From assembly GCF_002213425.1 (NCBI RefSeq), contig NZ_NJGV01000014.1:1-64000 (forward strand): 64,000 nt of DNA, read 5' to 3'. Numbering within the stretch: position 1 is the first letter of the stretch; each line of letters begins with the position of its first letter. Below, piece after piece: positions 7,405-16,791 of this stretch. This DNA is from Herbaspirillum aquaticum. GTDB lineage: Bacteria > Pseudomonadota > Gammaproteobacteria > Burkholderiales > Burkholderiaceae_D. Made by a program: the position numbers and the translations under genes. A model generated the notes under the pieces. The model worked only from the letters and a program-made list of their open reading frames with translations, searched no databases and had not been told where the DNA came from.

Positions 7405-10248
7405 ATGCACTCCAGGGTCATCTCGACCGTGTTCGGCGCCGGTCTGTCACAGCACGCGCGCCTCATCACCCTGCACTCGGCGCAATCTGGCGATTTGCCG
7501 GAGTCGCTGGTAGTAGAACGCTTCCACGGCCAGGAAAGCATCAACGACAACTTCCATTTCGATATCGATGCCCTGTCCGTGTCCACTGACCTGGACCTGA
7601 AGCAATTCATCGGCAGCGAGATCACCCTGCGCCTGCTGCAAGCCGACGGCAGCAGCCGCGCATGGCACGGCTACTGCACCCAGGCGTGCTGGCTGGGAGC
7701 CGACGGCGGGCTGGCACGCTATCGCTTGCGCATGGAATCGTTCCTGTCCTTGCTCGACTTGCGCCGCGACAGCTACCTGTTCCAGGACATGACGGTGACC
7801 GAGATCGCCGCCGAACTGTTCAAGCAATACCCGCAAGCCAACTTCTCACTCGACGTGAGCCGCTCGCTGGCCAGGCGTGAGATCTGCACCCAATACCGCG
7901 AAAGCGACCTGGCCTTCCTGCGCCGCATCCTGGCTTCGGAAGGCCTGAGTTTTCGTTTCGAGCACGAACAGGATCAGCACGAACGCCCCCGCGATGAAGG
8001 ACAGGCGCGGGCGCGCCACAAGTTGATCATCTTCGACCCCGATGCCGCGGCGCCTGCCATGCCGGGCGGCTATGACAGCATCCGCTTCCACCGCGTCGCC
8101 GCCATGGAGGACAGCGACGCCATCACGGACTTCAGCGCCGTGCGCAGCGTGCAGCCCAATGGCGTGGCCTTGGCGAGCTGGCATCCCGAAAAAATCTCCT
8201 CCCCGTCCGCCGAAGACAGCTCCGCACTGGAGGCCGGCGAGCTGCCCTCCTTGCCCGTCTATGACGGCACCGGGCAGCAGGACTTCGCCGACCAGGACGC
8301 TGCCTCGACCCACGCACGGCTGATGCTGCAGGCCCTGGAGATGCAGAACAAGCGCTTCGAAGGCGCAGGTTCGGTGCGTCAGCTGGCAGCTGGAGCCCAG
8401 TTCTCGCTGCTCCGGCACGAACGCTATCCGGATGGCCAAAACAGCTTCAAGGTCATCAGCGTCAGTCACGCCGCCCGCAACAATTTCGACAGCAATATTG
8501 CCCGCCTCCTCGACGACATGGCGGCCCCGGCCGCGAGCGGGTTGTCCGGCAGCGCCACCGCAGACGAACTCAAGTCCGGCACCTATCGCAACCGCTTCGT
8601 GGCCGTGCGCGCGGCGGTGCCGGTGGTCCCGCTGGCCATCACCCAGCGACTCAAGCCGACCGCACGCGGTACGCAAACTGCGCTGGTGACGGGCTTGCCC
8701 GACGCCGCCGTCACTACGGACCGCAATCACCGGGTCAAGGTGCAATTCCACTGGCAGCGCGGCCAGGTCCCCAATCCCGGCAGCCTGCGCGAGACCGGCA
8801 ACCTGGAGGACCAGAACGGCAACGCCCCCGGCAATGACGCTTCCGGCACCTGGGTGCGCGTGGCCGAGGCGCAGTCCGGTCCCAACTGGGGCAGCCAGTT
8901 CGTCCCGCGTGTGGGTAGTGAAGTCCTGATCGATTTCATCGAGGGCGATATCGATCGTCCGGTCGTGGTCGCCGAGCTCTACAACGGCCAGGATGCACCA
9001 CCCTTCCCGGCCGGTACCGATTCCGACGCCAATCATGCCGGCGCGATTTCCGGCTGGCACAGCACCGCGCACGACGGTAGCGGATTCAATCAATGGGTGG
9101 TCGATGATACGCAGTCACAACTGCGCATGCGGCTGGCCTCCAGTCATGCCAAATCACAGCTCAACCTGGGCCATCTGGTCGAGCAGGCCGATACGGGCGC
9201 CCAGCGCGGCAGCTACCGTGGCCAGGGTTTCGAGATGCGCAGCGATGCCTGGGGCGTGGTGCGCGGCGGCGAAGGCCTGCTGCTGTCGTCCACCGCACGG
9301 CCGGCCAGCGGGGCCAGCGTGAGCGGCACGCAGATGGACGCCAGGGAAGCAGTCGCGCAATTGAAGGGCGCACGCCAGTTGGTGCAGGCCATGAGCGAGG
9401 CCGCCGCCCGGCAGCAGGTACTGCACAGCGCCGCTGCCTTGCAGGCCAAATCCGATTTCATCTCGGTCATCGACCCGGCCGACCTGGGCAAGCATCCGGC
9501 CAGCGTCAACGGCCAGGACGCCCTTAAGAGCGATGGCAGTTCCCGCCAGACCGATCCATCGCAAGCGGTCGAAAAATTCGCCAAGCCGGCGGTACTGATG
9601 GAGTCCCCTTCCAACATCAACTGGGCCAGCAGCGCATCCACCGTGCTGTATGCAGGTGAAAACCTGCAGTGGACCAGCCAGGGCGACACGCATTGGACGG
9701 CCTCCGACACCATCAGCGCGGCCGCAGGCAAGGCCGCCAGTCTCTTCGCGCATGATGGCGGGATCCAGGCCTTCGCCGGCAACGGGCCGGTGTCGCTGCA
9801 GGCGCACACCGATGCGCTGGAGGTGCTGGCCGACAAGGATGTCGTGGTCACCAGCGTCAACGACAGCATCGAGATCAAGGCCCGCAACAAGATCGTGCTG
9901 CAGGCTGGCCAGTCCTCGGTGACCCTGGAGGGCGGCAACATCACCTTCGCCTGCCCGGGGACGTTTTCGGTCAAGGGGGCAAGCCATGCGTTTGCGGGCG
10001 GGGCCGCAGCGTCACCCGATCTGCCAGCCTTGCCAGACACCCGATACAAACTTTATGACGAAGCCTTTGTCGTCAGGGACCCCAATGGTGAACCTCTGCC
10101 TGACGTTCCCTATCGCATCAAGAGCTCAGCGGGTGAGCAGATTGCCGCTACGGGCGCTGATGGCATGAGCCAACGGCTGTCCACAGAAGCCAGCGAGAAC
10201 GTGGAATTTGCCATGGAGTGGTTCAAGGTCATTCCGGCCAAGAACTGA
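7405..10248 (+). CDS. vgrG: type VI secretion spike protein VgrG
   Basis: A 947-aa VgrG. The N-terminal gp27-like region (HARLITLHSAQ, DLKQFIGSEI, WHGYCTQ) is followed by the gp5-like OB region (HRVKVQFHWQRG, GSEVLIDFIEGD), a long DUF2345-type domain (about 560-890) with repeats such as KARNKIVLQAGQSSVTL, and a transthyretin-like tail (DPNGEPLPDVPYRI) that often carries or docks an effector. It trimerises as the tip of the T6SS tube. The ATG at 7405 lacks a good ribosome-binding site. The -1-shifted frame from ATG 7386 reads MSLPVSDALQGHLD, which looks like the normal VgrG start; one extra base near 7440 would explain this. No other T6SS structural genes are in the window, so this is an orphan vgrG island. 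Confidence 0.95.
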   Translation: MHSRVISTVFGAGLSQHARLITLHSAQSGDLPESLVVERFHGQESINDNFHFDIDALSVSTDLDLKQFIGSEITLRLLQADGSSRAWHGYCTQACWLGADGGLARYRLRMESFLSLLDLRRDSYLFQDMTVTEIAAELFKQYPQANFSLDVSRSLARREICTQYRESDLAFLRRILASEGLSFRFEHEQDQHERPRDEGQARARHKLIIFDPDAAAPAMPGGYDSIRFHRVAAMEDSDAITDFSAVRSVQPNGVALASWHPEKISSPSAEDSSALEAGELPSLPVYDGTGQQDFADQDAASTHARLMLQALEMQNKRFEGAGSVRQLAAGAQFSLLRHERYPDGQNSFKVISVSHAARNNFDSNIARLLDDMAAPAASGLSGSATADELKSGTYRNRFVAVRAAVPVVPLAITQRLKPTARGTQTALVTGLPDAAVTTDRNHRVKVQFHWQRGQVPNPGSLRETGNLEDQNGNAPGNDASGTWVRVAEAQSGPNWGSQFVPRVGSEVLIDFIEGDIDRPVVVAELYNGQDAPPFPAGTDSDANHAGAISGWHSTAHDGSGFNQWVVDDTQSQLRMRLASSHAKSQLNLGHLVEQADTGAQRGSYRGQGFEMRSDAWGVVRGGEGLLLSSTARPASGASVSGTQMDAREAVAQLKGARQLVQAMSEAAARQQVLHSAAALQAKSDFISVIDPADLGKHPASVNGQDALKSDGSSRQTDPSQAVEKFAKPAVLMESPSNINWASSASTVLYAGENLQWTSQGDTHWTASDTISAAAGKAASLFAHDGGIQAFAGNGPVSLQAHTDALEVLADKDVVVTSVNDSIEIKARNKIVLQAGQSSVTLEGGNITFACPGTFSVKGASHAFAGGAAASPDLPALPDTRYKLYDEAFVVRDPNGEPLPDVPYRIKSSAGEQIAATGADGMSQRLSTEASENVEFAMEWFKVIPAKN

Positions 10249-10281
10249 TTGTCAAATCGATCAATCAACAGGACATACCTG

Positions 10282-11286
10282 ATGGGTTCGCCAGATACAG
10301 CACAGTCACAAACCAATACAACGCTGAAATCCTGCAAGGAACTGAAGTGTGACTGCAACCTGATGTGGTCGATGGTTCAGCAGATGAGCACCAAGCGGCT
10401 TTGTACCCTGCATGGACGCAATGAAGGCTCCATCATCCCTGTTTTCAGCGATCGCGCCCGTCGCATCTCGGCCACCTACGCGCGCTTTTATCTGGAGACC
10501 GAAGACTATGGCGACCCATCCAAAAAGGGTCGCTTCTACTGGATGGCGCTGGGGGCGTTCGCCAGCAAAACGGTAGCCTGCTCGCTGGACGATCTGCGTG
10601 TACCGATCATTGATCCCGTATTCAAGGGGCTGGCAAAGGGCAATTTATGGTTGTTCTATGACATCAGCGGATGGCACTGGTATTACACGCGCTTTCGCAA
10701 CAGCTTCGACCAATGCGTATCGCGCCGGGATGCCTCTGCCTATATCAAGCCGGTCAGGGATCAGGTCGCCAACTATCCCTGGAAGGATGAAGCACTACCC
10801 AAGATCGCCAACATGCATCGGCATGACTACATCGTCGAGGCATTCGACCTGGTCGGGCAGATTGAATCGACCAGGCCCGGAGACGACCAGGAAAGACTCA
10901 AGGATCAGCATCTCATGGCCATCGCCAATCATGAGCAAGGTGTGATTCTGCAACCACTGATCTACGATGACGCCTGTTTTGCCGGCTGGGTGTGGGTGCA
11001 GCGCTTGCGGGGCATACGCATGCTATCGCCCAAGCTGCAGATGGCCTTCACCAGCGCCTGTGACATCGGCGACAAGAAATTGAAATCGGAGGCGCCCGCC
11101 GACACCGTACTGGAAGACTTCCAGAGCCGCATGCAATGGATTGCCAGCGTGGCAGATCTCTTCCACGACTTGATGCAAAGGCAGCGGCCGTACATGGAAA
11201 GCCAGTTGAAACCAATGGCCGGCTGGGTCAACATGGACCAGATGCAAAACTATCCTTCAGCCTACATGCTGGGCAGACCGCGCTGA
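10282..11286 (+). CDS. probable T6SS cargo protein, family not recognised
   Basis: A 334-aa soluble protein with several aromatic-rich segments (ATYARFYLE, GRFYWMALGAFASK, DISGWHWYYTRF) and a C-terminal helical part. No catalytic motif is certain. It directly follows vgrG, whose transthyretin-like tail often docks such cargo, and is followed by a lipoprotein and an immunity-like gene, so an effector is the best guess. A TTG start at 10249 would abut vgrG; I prefer ATG 10282, which has AGGA at 10270-10273. It could instead be an adaptor or chaperone. Confidence 0.7.
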   Translation: MGSPDTAQSQTNTTLKSCKELKCDCNLMWSMVQQMSTKRLCTLHGRNEGSIIPVFSDRARRISATYARFYLETEDYGDPSKKGRFYWMALGAFASKTVACSLDDLRVPIIDPVFKGLAKGNLWLFYDISGWHWYYTRFRNSFDQCVSRRDASAYIKPVRDQVANYPWKDEALPKIANMHRHDYIVEAFDLVGQIESTRPGDDQERLKDQHLMAIANHEQGVILQPLIYDDACFAGWVWVQRLRGIRMLSPKLQMAFTSACDIGDKKLKSEAPADTVLEDFQSRMQWIASVADLFHDLMQRQRPYMESQLKPMAGWVNMDQMQNYPSAYMLGRPR

Positions 11287-11300
11287 AAGCCACCATTTCG

Positions 11301-12170
11301 ATGATCGTGAACCACCTAACACGCCTTGGCGCAATCTTGTCTGCGGCACTGTTCGTCGCACTCGTGAGCGCCTGCTCCCCCGACCACCCAGACCACGGCC
11401 AGAAAATGCCTGAAGCCATCGAGATCACTCCCAACCAGCCCGGCAAGGCACTGCTTGCGCGCTACCCGCACCAGATCAAATCGCTCAACCGCCCGCCCAA
11501 CGTCAACTTCTATTCGGTGGACTGGCCGCGCAATGCGCTGGGGACGGTTCAGATCAAGACCGGGGAACACGTCATCACAATCCACGACGTGCTCGGCATT
11601 TCGGGAAGTGATGATCCCAACTTTGCCAGCGAAGAGATTGTCGAGTGGCATCTGTATGCGGGCCTGGGGAGCGAAGAGGAGATTGCACACGACGTGGCGC
11701 GCCAGCGCTTCCTGTCGCTGTTGCAGGCCATCCGCAACGCTGGCTGGCAGCGTTATCAGGGACGTGGCCATCCGCGACTCAAGGGCAGTGCTGCCCTGCG
11801 CTACGCATTGAATTCCCGTGTCTATGCGTTGGATCCTGACTATCCGCTCTCGCTGCAAGAGTGGATGAGCATGCCGGACGACAGCCTGTGGCGTTTCCAT
11901 CTGGAGAACGCCTATCTCACGTTGACCTTGACCCGCGACGCACGGCGCAAGGATGTCAGCAAGAAGGGAGCGTATTTCATCAAACTCTCCCTGGTCGACG
12001 CCAACGAGGAGGCCCGCAGGATCGTGGGCCCCGAAAGGCGAGCTGACTGGCAAGCCGCCTTGCCCGAAGAACTGAAGTTGCTCAAACAGGATCGGGAGCA
12101 CACCGAGCAACTGCTGAAACAGCAAGGGGTGGCGATCGACGAGAGCTACCAGGACCCCAAGCTGCGATAA
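11301..12170 (+). CDS. periplasmic lipoprotein of the vgrG island
   Basis: A 289-aa lipoprotein: a short basic N-terminus, hydrophobic stretch and lipobox LVSAC with Cys25 followed by Ser, predicting outer-membrane sorting. The mature part is acidic and mixed, with HLYAGLGSEEEIA and a charged C-terminal helix. The frame extends upstream to 11136 but overlaps the previous gene; ATG 11301 gives the signal peptide and begins 14 nt after the preceding stop. Lipoproteins in this position are often immunity proteins against periplasm-active T6SS effectors; that role is inferred. Confidence 0.72.
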   Translation: MIVNHLTRLGAILSAALFVALVSACSPDHPDHGQKMPEAIEITPNQPGKALLARYPHQIKSLNRPPNVNFYSVDWPRNALGTVQIKTGEHVITIHDVLGISGSDDPNFASEEIVEWHLYAGLGSEEEIAHDVARQRFLSLLQAIRNAGWQRYQGRGHPRLKGSAALRYALNSRVYALDPDYPLSLQEWMSMPDDSLWRFHLENAYLTLTLTRDARRKDVSKKGAYFIKLSLVDANEEARRIVGPERRADWQAALPEELKLLKQDREHTEQLLKQQGVAIDESYQDPKLR

Positions 12171-12275
12171 CTGGCTCACTCTACCCGGCCGAACTGCGGT
12201 GACGACTCCCTGCAGCATTCGACCGGGCAGGCGGCTCTGCGCGAACCACCCGGGACGCCACCAGGACCTGCCCCT

Positions 12276-13148
12276 ATGCCGTTCCCGCAGCTTCCCGATT
12301 CACAGGATCGTCAACGACTGTTTCACCTGCTCAAGAAACTCAGTTCCCTTACCGCCTGGCAGCGCATCTTCCACTTCTACCAGCAATGGGCCGACATGGC
12401 CGAGGCCAGCGTGAGGGATGCCGTGAACCAGGGCTGGGACAAACTGACGGGCCTGCCCGAGCGTGACCATGCCCTGATCCTCAAGGGTCTGGCGCATTGC
12501 GAGGAAGGCGTGAACCGGCTGCGCCAGGGCAACAAGCTCGTCTTCCGTTACGATGCCAACGGCGAATTCGTGATGGCACGTCGGCCGCTGACTTACTTCC
12601 ATGAATTCGTCCATCGGGTGCAGACCGGAGACAGCGACATTGACCTGGCGCATACCCCGCGCTGGGATGCATTCTGCGCCATGACCTCCATGCTCGACAG
12701 CGCCTGGTCTGAATGCGCCGCCCTGATCCTGGAGAGTCAATACCTGGATCAACCCGCTCCGCTGGTTTTCAATCAAACCTGGCGTGACAAGCTCAACAAG
12801 CTGCCTTTTCCGGACAGCCTGTCCCCCGTGCCCGAGCCCTTGCGCAATACCGTAGTGGCCAGTGGCAAGGCACTGCCGTGCTCGGGAATATGGGAACCGG
12901 TCGAACTCCCCATGCGCAAATGCGCACCCAGTCTTTTTTCGCGGTCAGCCGAGGCGCCTGACGGCCCCCTGCCGCCAGCCGGGTGCATGAACTACCTGCA
13001 CGGCGGCTCCGACGCTCCCACCATCGAAGTATTCGACGCCGACGATGAGATCGAGGAGGTTGCTACCCAATGGCGGCTGATCTGGAAGGATGATCGCTAT
13101 CTCGACGGCTCCATTCCCGACGAAGAGTCTGCTTACACGTTCCCCTAG
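12276..13148 (+). CDS. immunity-like protein (resembles Imm71/Imm72 type)
   Basis: A 290-aa soluble protein without signal peptide. The C-terminal half contains VASGKALPCSGIWEP, a glycine/cysteine/tryptophan motif I associate with Imm71/Imm72-type polymorphic-toxin immunity proteins, and an acidic VFDADDEIEEVATQWRLIW tail. The N-terminal half is helical (LFHLLKKLSSLTAW). AGGA precedes the ATG by about ten bases. Placed last in the vgrG island, it would neutralise a cytoplasm-active effector. The family name is from memory of the motif, so confidence is moderate. Confidence 0.65.
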   Translation: MPFPQLPDSQDRQRLFHLLKKLSSLTAWQRIFHFYQQWADMAEASVRDAVNQGWDKLTGLPERDHALILKGLAHCEEGVNRLRQGNKLVFRYDANGEFVMARRPLTYFHEFVHRVQTGDSDIDLAHTPRWDAFCAMTSMLDSAWSECAALILESQYLDQPAPLVFNQTWRDKLNKLPFPDSLSPVPEPLRNTVVASGKALPCSGIWEPVELPMRKCAPSLFSRSAEAPDGPLPPAGCMNYLHGGSDAPTIEVFDADDEIEEVATQWRLIWKDDRYLDGSIPDEESAYTFP

Positions 13149-13238
13149 CCAACCAGAAATGCTGCAGCGCTTGCCGGTGAGCACGGACCGAAAATAATTT
13201 TCTGAAAACAAGCAGTATCATTTTTCCGCCGACGGCTA

Positions 13239-13400
13239 TATAATCGCCCCCTCTTCGAAAAAAGACCCCGCAAAAGCACCCCTCAGCGCATGCCGTAAAT
13301 GGTTTTTTGGACAAGATGCGAAGGCCGGCCAGAGCAACAAGTTGCCCCCGGACTGCAAAAAAATTCACAAAAAGGCCCTCGCAAGCGAGGGCCTTTTTTA
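13239..13400 (+). ncRNA. candidate small RNA between an orphan -10 box and a terminator
   Basis: A perfect TATAAT lies at 13239-13244, with no open gene after it, and a strong terminator at 13369-13398. A transcript of about 150 nt (about 13251-13400) is implied. The -35 region (near 13216) is poor. Only the -10 and terminator are seen; the RNA itself is inference. Confidence 0.35.
13369..13398. terminator. intrinsic terminator, near-symmetric
   Basis: GGCCCTCGC/GCGAGGGCC stem with a two-base AA centre, flanked by A and T runs, so it can stop transcription from both sides. It lies between the immunity-like gene and the convergent LysR gene. Confidence 0.9.
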
Positions 13401-13582
13401 TGGCCAACGGATTTGCAAATAATTTGCGCAACCCCGTCCGAAACCGCGCCAGCACTGGAAACTTATCCCCGTTTTATGTGCATAAACCTGTGGATAATGC
13501 ATGAGCGCCCCACGCAAAAGCCGTCCCCGCCTGCCCTCCCAATAAACCGCACAAAATTTAGGCAGCAAGCGTTGCAAGAAAA

Positions 13583-14491
13583 TCATTTACGCGGCTTGCT
13601 GGCCATGGCCTCCCGCAGGGCTTGCGCCAGCGTCGCGGCAGCCGGTTTCAACACCCGTCCCTTCAAGGTGATCAAGCCCATGGCCCGGCTCAAGACGGGG
13701 CTCGTGACCGGCCGCGCCACAATGCCCTTGTAGGGGGCATTGCGAATGGCCAGCTCCGGCAGCAGCGCCACCCCCAGCCCGGCCGCGACCAGGCTGATGG
13801 CGCCGGCCACGTGATTGGTTTCATACTGGATCACCGGCCGCTGCGGCACCCGCGAGAAGGCATTGTCGATCAGGCTGCGGTTGCCGCTGCTGGAGGACAC
13901 CGACACCAGCTTCTCCCCCGCCAATGATTTCCAGTGCAAGGTGCTCTGCGCGGCCAGCGGATGATGGGACGGCATCACGGCCAGGTAGCGCTCGCGCGTC
14001 AATTCCTCGAAATCGATCTCGGCTTCCTGCGCGCCGATGAAATTCACGCCGAAATCAGCCTCCCCCTTGCGCACGCTTTCCAGCACGTCCGCTGCACTCT
14101 CGTCGATGATGCGCACCCGCACATTGGCATGGGTGCGTGCATAGGGCTTCAACACCAGCGGCAGCAGGTTGTTGGCCACCGAGGGCACGCAGGCCACCGT
14201 CACATGTTCGCGCCGGTGCGCCATGCCCTGCTCGACACTCTTGACGGCCAGCTCCAGTTCCTCCATCACCGCCTGGGCATGCACCAGGAACAATTCGCCC
14301 GCCGGGGTGAGCGAGACGCGCCGGGTCGTGCGATCAAAGAGCCTTTCCTGCAAGGCCCGCTCCAGGTTCTCGATACGGCGGCTCAGCGCCGGGGCGGTAA
14401 TGAACAGGCCTTCGGCGGCCGCACGAAAGCTCGACTGGCGTGCCACGGCGATGAAGGCCTGCAATTCGGCGGTCTCGATATTGATGCGCAT
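13583..14491 (-). CDS. LysR-family transcriptional regulator
   Basis: A 302-aa LysR protein: helix-turn-helix at about 8-65 (AELQAFIAVARQSSFRAAA, then SRRIENLERALQERLFDR) and a periplasmic-binding-type effector domain (VTVACVPSVANNLLP to the end). It is divergent from the binding protein and MFS genes, the usual layout for a LysR regulator of a small-acid uptake system. An AT-rich dyad at 14510-14523 in the shared gap is a likely operator. The inducer is unknown. Confidence 0.93.
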   Translation of the reverse strand: MRINIETAELQAFIAVARQSSFRAAAEGLFITAPALSRRIENLERALQERLFDRTTRRVSLTPAGELFLVHAQAVMEELELAVKSVEQGMAHRREHVTVACVPSVANNLLPLVLKPYARTHANVRVRIIDESAADVLESVRKGEADFGVNFIGAQEAEIDFEELTRERYLAVMPSHHPLAAQSTLHWKSLAGEKLVSVSSSSGNRSLIDNAFSRVPQRPVIQYETNHVAGAISLVAAGLGVALLPELAIRNAPYKGIVARPVTSPVLSRAMGLITLKGRVLKPAAATLAQALREAMASKPRK

Positions 14492-14509
14492 TTTTTATCA
14501 ATCCCCAGA

Positions 14510-14523
14510 TTAATTGCAATTAA
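14510..14523. promoter_or_regulatory. candidate LysR operator (14-bp palindrome)
   Basis: A perfect TTAATTG/CAATTAA palindrome in the 108-nt gap between the LysR gene and the binding-protein gene. Its AT-rich dyad form fits a LysR box; binding is inferred. Confidence 0.5.
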
Positions 14524-14599
14524 CTTTTCAACCGATTCTACGCAAACTGCCGGGTCTCATCCCCAAAACATCGAAATAACACGCCAACAGGAGATCCGC

Positions 14600-15406
14600 A
14601 TGATCCGTTCCGCTCCCACTGCGCGCACCCTGCGCACTTCCCTTTTCCAACGCAGCGTCCTGGCCCTGGCCCTGGGCGCAATGAGTTCCCTGGCCGCTGC
14701 CGCCGACCTCCATGTGGTCAGCTCGGGTGGCTTTGCTGCCGCCTACAAGGCATTGGCCCCTGTCTTCGAACAGAAGACCGGCCACAAACTCATCTCCGGC
14801 TGGGGCCCCTCGATGGGCGAAACGCCGCAAGCCATTCCCAACCGCATCAAGCGCGGTGAGCAGATCGACGTGGTCATCATGGTCGGCGACTCACTGGACA
14901 AGCTGGTGGCCGAAGGCAAGGTCTCCAAGTCCGAGCACAAGCTGCTGGCCCTCTCGCGCATCGGCCTGGCCGTCAAGGCGGGCGCACCCAAGCCGGACAT
15001 CTCCACGATCGATGCCTTCAAACGCACCCTGCTGACGGCCCATTCGGTGGTCTACTCCGACAGCGCCAGCGGCGTCTTCCTCTCCACCAAACTGTTCAAG
15101 CGCCTGGGCATCGACCAGCAGATGGCCTACAAGGGCCGCATGATCCCGGCCGAGCCGGTGGGCGAAGTGATCGCCCGTGGCGAGGCCGAAGTGGGCCTGC
15201 AGCAGATCTCCGAATTGAAGCCGGTCAAGGGCATCGACATCATCGGCCCGATCCCCGAAAGTGCCCAGCAGCTCACGCCCTTCTCCGCCGGTGTGGTAGT
15301 CGGCACCCACGAGCCGGAAGCGGCCAAGCAATTGCTGGACTTCCTCTCTTCCCCGGAAGCTGAGGCGGCCATCAAGGCATCCGGCCTGGATCCGGCACGC
15401 CGCTGA
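14600..15406 (+). CDS. periplasmic substrate-binding protein (ModA-like fold)
   Basis: A 268-aa exported protein. The start at ATG 14600 has AGGAG about six bases upstream and gives a signal peptide ending AAA before ADLHV. The mature protein has the type II binding-protein layout of ModA-like proteins (SSGGFAAAYKALAPVFEQ, then GSTL-like GPSMGETP, YSDSASGVFLS). No ABC genes are adjacent; instead it is followed after 57 nt by an MFS carrier. It may present an organic acid to that carrier or act in sensing. It is not assigned as true ModA, since molybdate permease genes are missing. Confidence 0.82.
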   Translation: MIRSAPTARTLRTSLFQRSVLALALGAMSSLAAAADLHVVSSGGFAAAYKALAPVFEQKTGHKLISGWGPSMGETPQAIPNRIKRGEQIDVVIMVGDSLDKLVAEGKVSKSEHKLLALSRIGLAVKAGAPKPDISTIDAFKRTLLTAHSVVYSDSASGVFLSTKLFKRLGIDQQMAYKGRMIPAEPVGEVIARGEAEVGLQQISELKPVKGIDIIGPIPESAQQLTPFSAGVVVGTHEPEAAKQLLDFLSSPEAEAAIKASGLDPARR

Positions 15407-15463
15407 ACCATGTGAAGCAAGGCGCCGAAATACGGCGCCAAAGAGAGAACGAGAGAGACCGAC

Positions 15464-16771
15464 ATGAACACAACAACCACAACGAGCAGCACCGCCAAAC
15501 ACTCCAAGCTGTCCACCGTCCTGCGCGTGACCAGCGGCAACTTCCTGGAGATGTTCGACTTCTTCCTGTATGGCTTCTATGCCAGCTACATCTCCAGGAC
15601 CTTCTTCCCGTCGGACAACGAGTTCGTTTCGCTGATCCTGACCTTCGGCACCTTCGGTGCGGGCTTCCTGATGCGCCCGCTCGGCGCCATCATCCTGGGC
15701 AGCTACATCGATCGCGTGGGCCGTCGCCAGGGACTCATCGTGACCCAGGCCATCATGGCCATCGGCACCCTGTTGATTGCCTTCGTGCCCGGCTATGCCA
15801 CCATCGGCATGGCCGCACCGATCCTGGTGCTCACAGGGCGATTGCTGCAGGGGTTTTCGGCGGGGGTGGAACTGGGCGGCGTGTCGGTCTATCTGGCCGA
15901 GATGGCCACGCCCGGCAACAAGGGCTTTTACGTGAGCTGGCAGTCGGCCAGCCAGCAGGCGGCCATCATGGCGTCCGCCTTGATCGGCTACCTGGTCAGC
16001 CAGTGGCTCTCGCCGGTGCAGATCAGCGAATGGGGCTGGCGCATTCCCTTCTTCATCGGCTGCATGATCGTGCCGGCCATCTTCATCATCCGTCGCTCGC
16101 TGCAGGAAACGGAAGAATTCCTGGCCCGCAAGCGTCATCCTAGTTTTGGTGAAATCATGGGCTCCATCGCCCAGAACTGGAAGATCGTGGTGGCCGGCAT
16201 GATGATGGTGGTGATGACGACCGTCTCGTTCTATCTCATCACGGTCTATACGCCGACCTTCGGCAAGAACGTGCTCAAGCTGTCGGCTTCCGACAGTCTC
16301 ATCGTGACCTTCTGCGTGGGCTTGTCCAACTTCTGCTGGCTGCCCATCATGGGCGCATTGTCGGACCGCGTGGGACGCCGTCCGGTACTGGTGGCCTTCA
16401 CGCTCTTGACCTTGCTGACGGCCTATCCGGTGATGTCATGGCTGGTGTCGGACATCAGCTTCAAGAACCTGCTGATCACCGAACTGTGGCTGTCCTTCCT
16501 CTACGCCAGCTACAACGGCGCCGCCGTGGTGGCGCTGACCGAAGTGATGCCGGCGCACGTGCGCACGGTGGGCTTCTCGCTGGCCTACAGCCTGGCCACT
16601 GCCATCTTCGGCGGCTTCACGCCGCTGGTCTCGACCTGGCTGATCGAAACCTCGGGTGACAAGGCCGCACCGGGTTACTGGATGAGCTTTGCAGCGGTGT
16701 GCGGGCTGGTAGCGACGCTGGTGCTGTATCGCGGCAAGAGCGTAGCGGCCACCGCCAGTTCGACTGCCTGA
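15464..16771 (+). CDS. MFS proton symporter of the citrate/tricarballylate type
   Basis: A 435-aa metabolite:H+ symporter with about 12 membrane helices. It has the family features [15 protein letters not shown] in helix 1, DRVGRRQGL in loop 2-3 and [10 protein letters not shown] in loop 8-9. The resemblance is closest to CitA/TcuC-type carriers of citrate or tricarballylate. It is the second gene after the binding protein, under the likely control of the divergent LysR. Substrate assignment is by family only. Confidence 0.88.
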   Translation: MNTTTTTSSTAKHSKLSTVLRVTSGNFLEMFDFFLYGFYASYISRTFFPSDNEFVSLILTFGTFGAGFLMRPLGAIILGSYIDRVGRRQGLIVTQAIMAIGTLLIAFVPGYATIGMAAPILVLTGRLLQGFSAGVELGGVSVYLAEMATPGNKGFYVSWQSASQQAAIMASALIGYLVSQWLSPVQISEWGWRIPFFIGCMIVPAIFIIRRSLQETEEFLARKRHPSFGEIMGSIAQNWKIVVAGMMMVVMTTVSFYLITVYTPTFGKNVLKLSASDSLIVTFCVGLSNFCWLPIMGALSDRVGRRPVLVAFTLLTLLTAYPVMSWLVSDISFKNLLITELWLSFLYASYNGAAVVALTEVMPAHVRTVGFSLAYSLATAIFGGFTPLVSTWLIETSGDKAAPGYWMSFAAVCGLVATLVLYRGKSVAATASSTA

Positions 16772-16791
16772 ACCTCGCGCCGCCAGTCCTG

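Noticed and set aside
7092..7625. 177-aa leftward frame upstream of vgrG
   Set aside because: It overlaps the vgrG N-terminus on the other strand, has no recognisable domain and looks like a high-GC shadow frame.
14600..15406. true molybdate uptake gene modA
   Set aside because: ModA-like fold, but modB/modC are missing and the neighbour is an MFS carrier.
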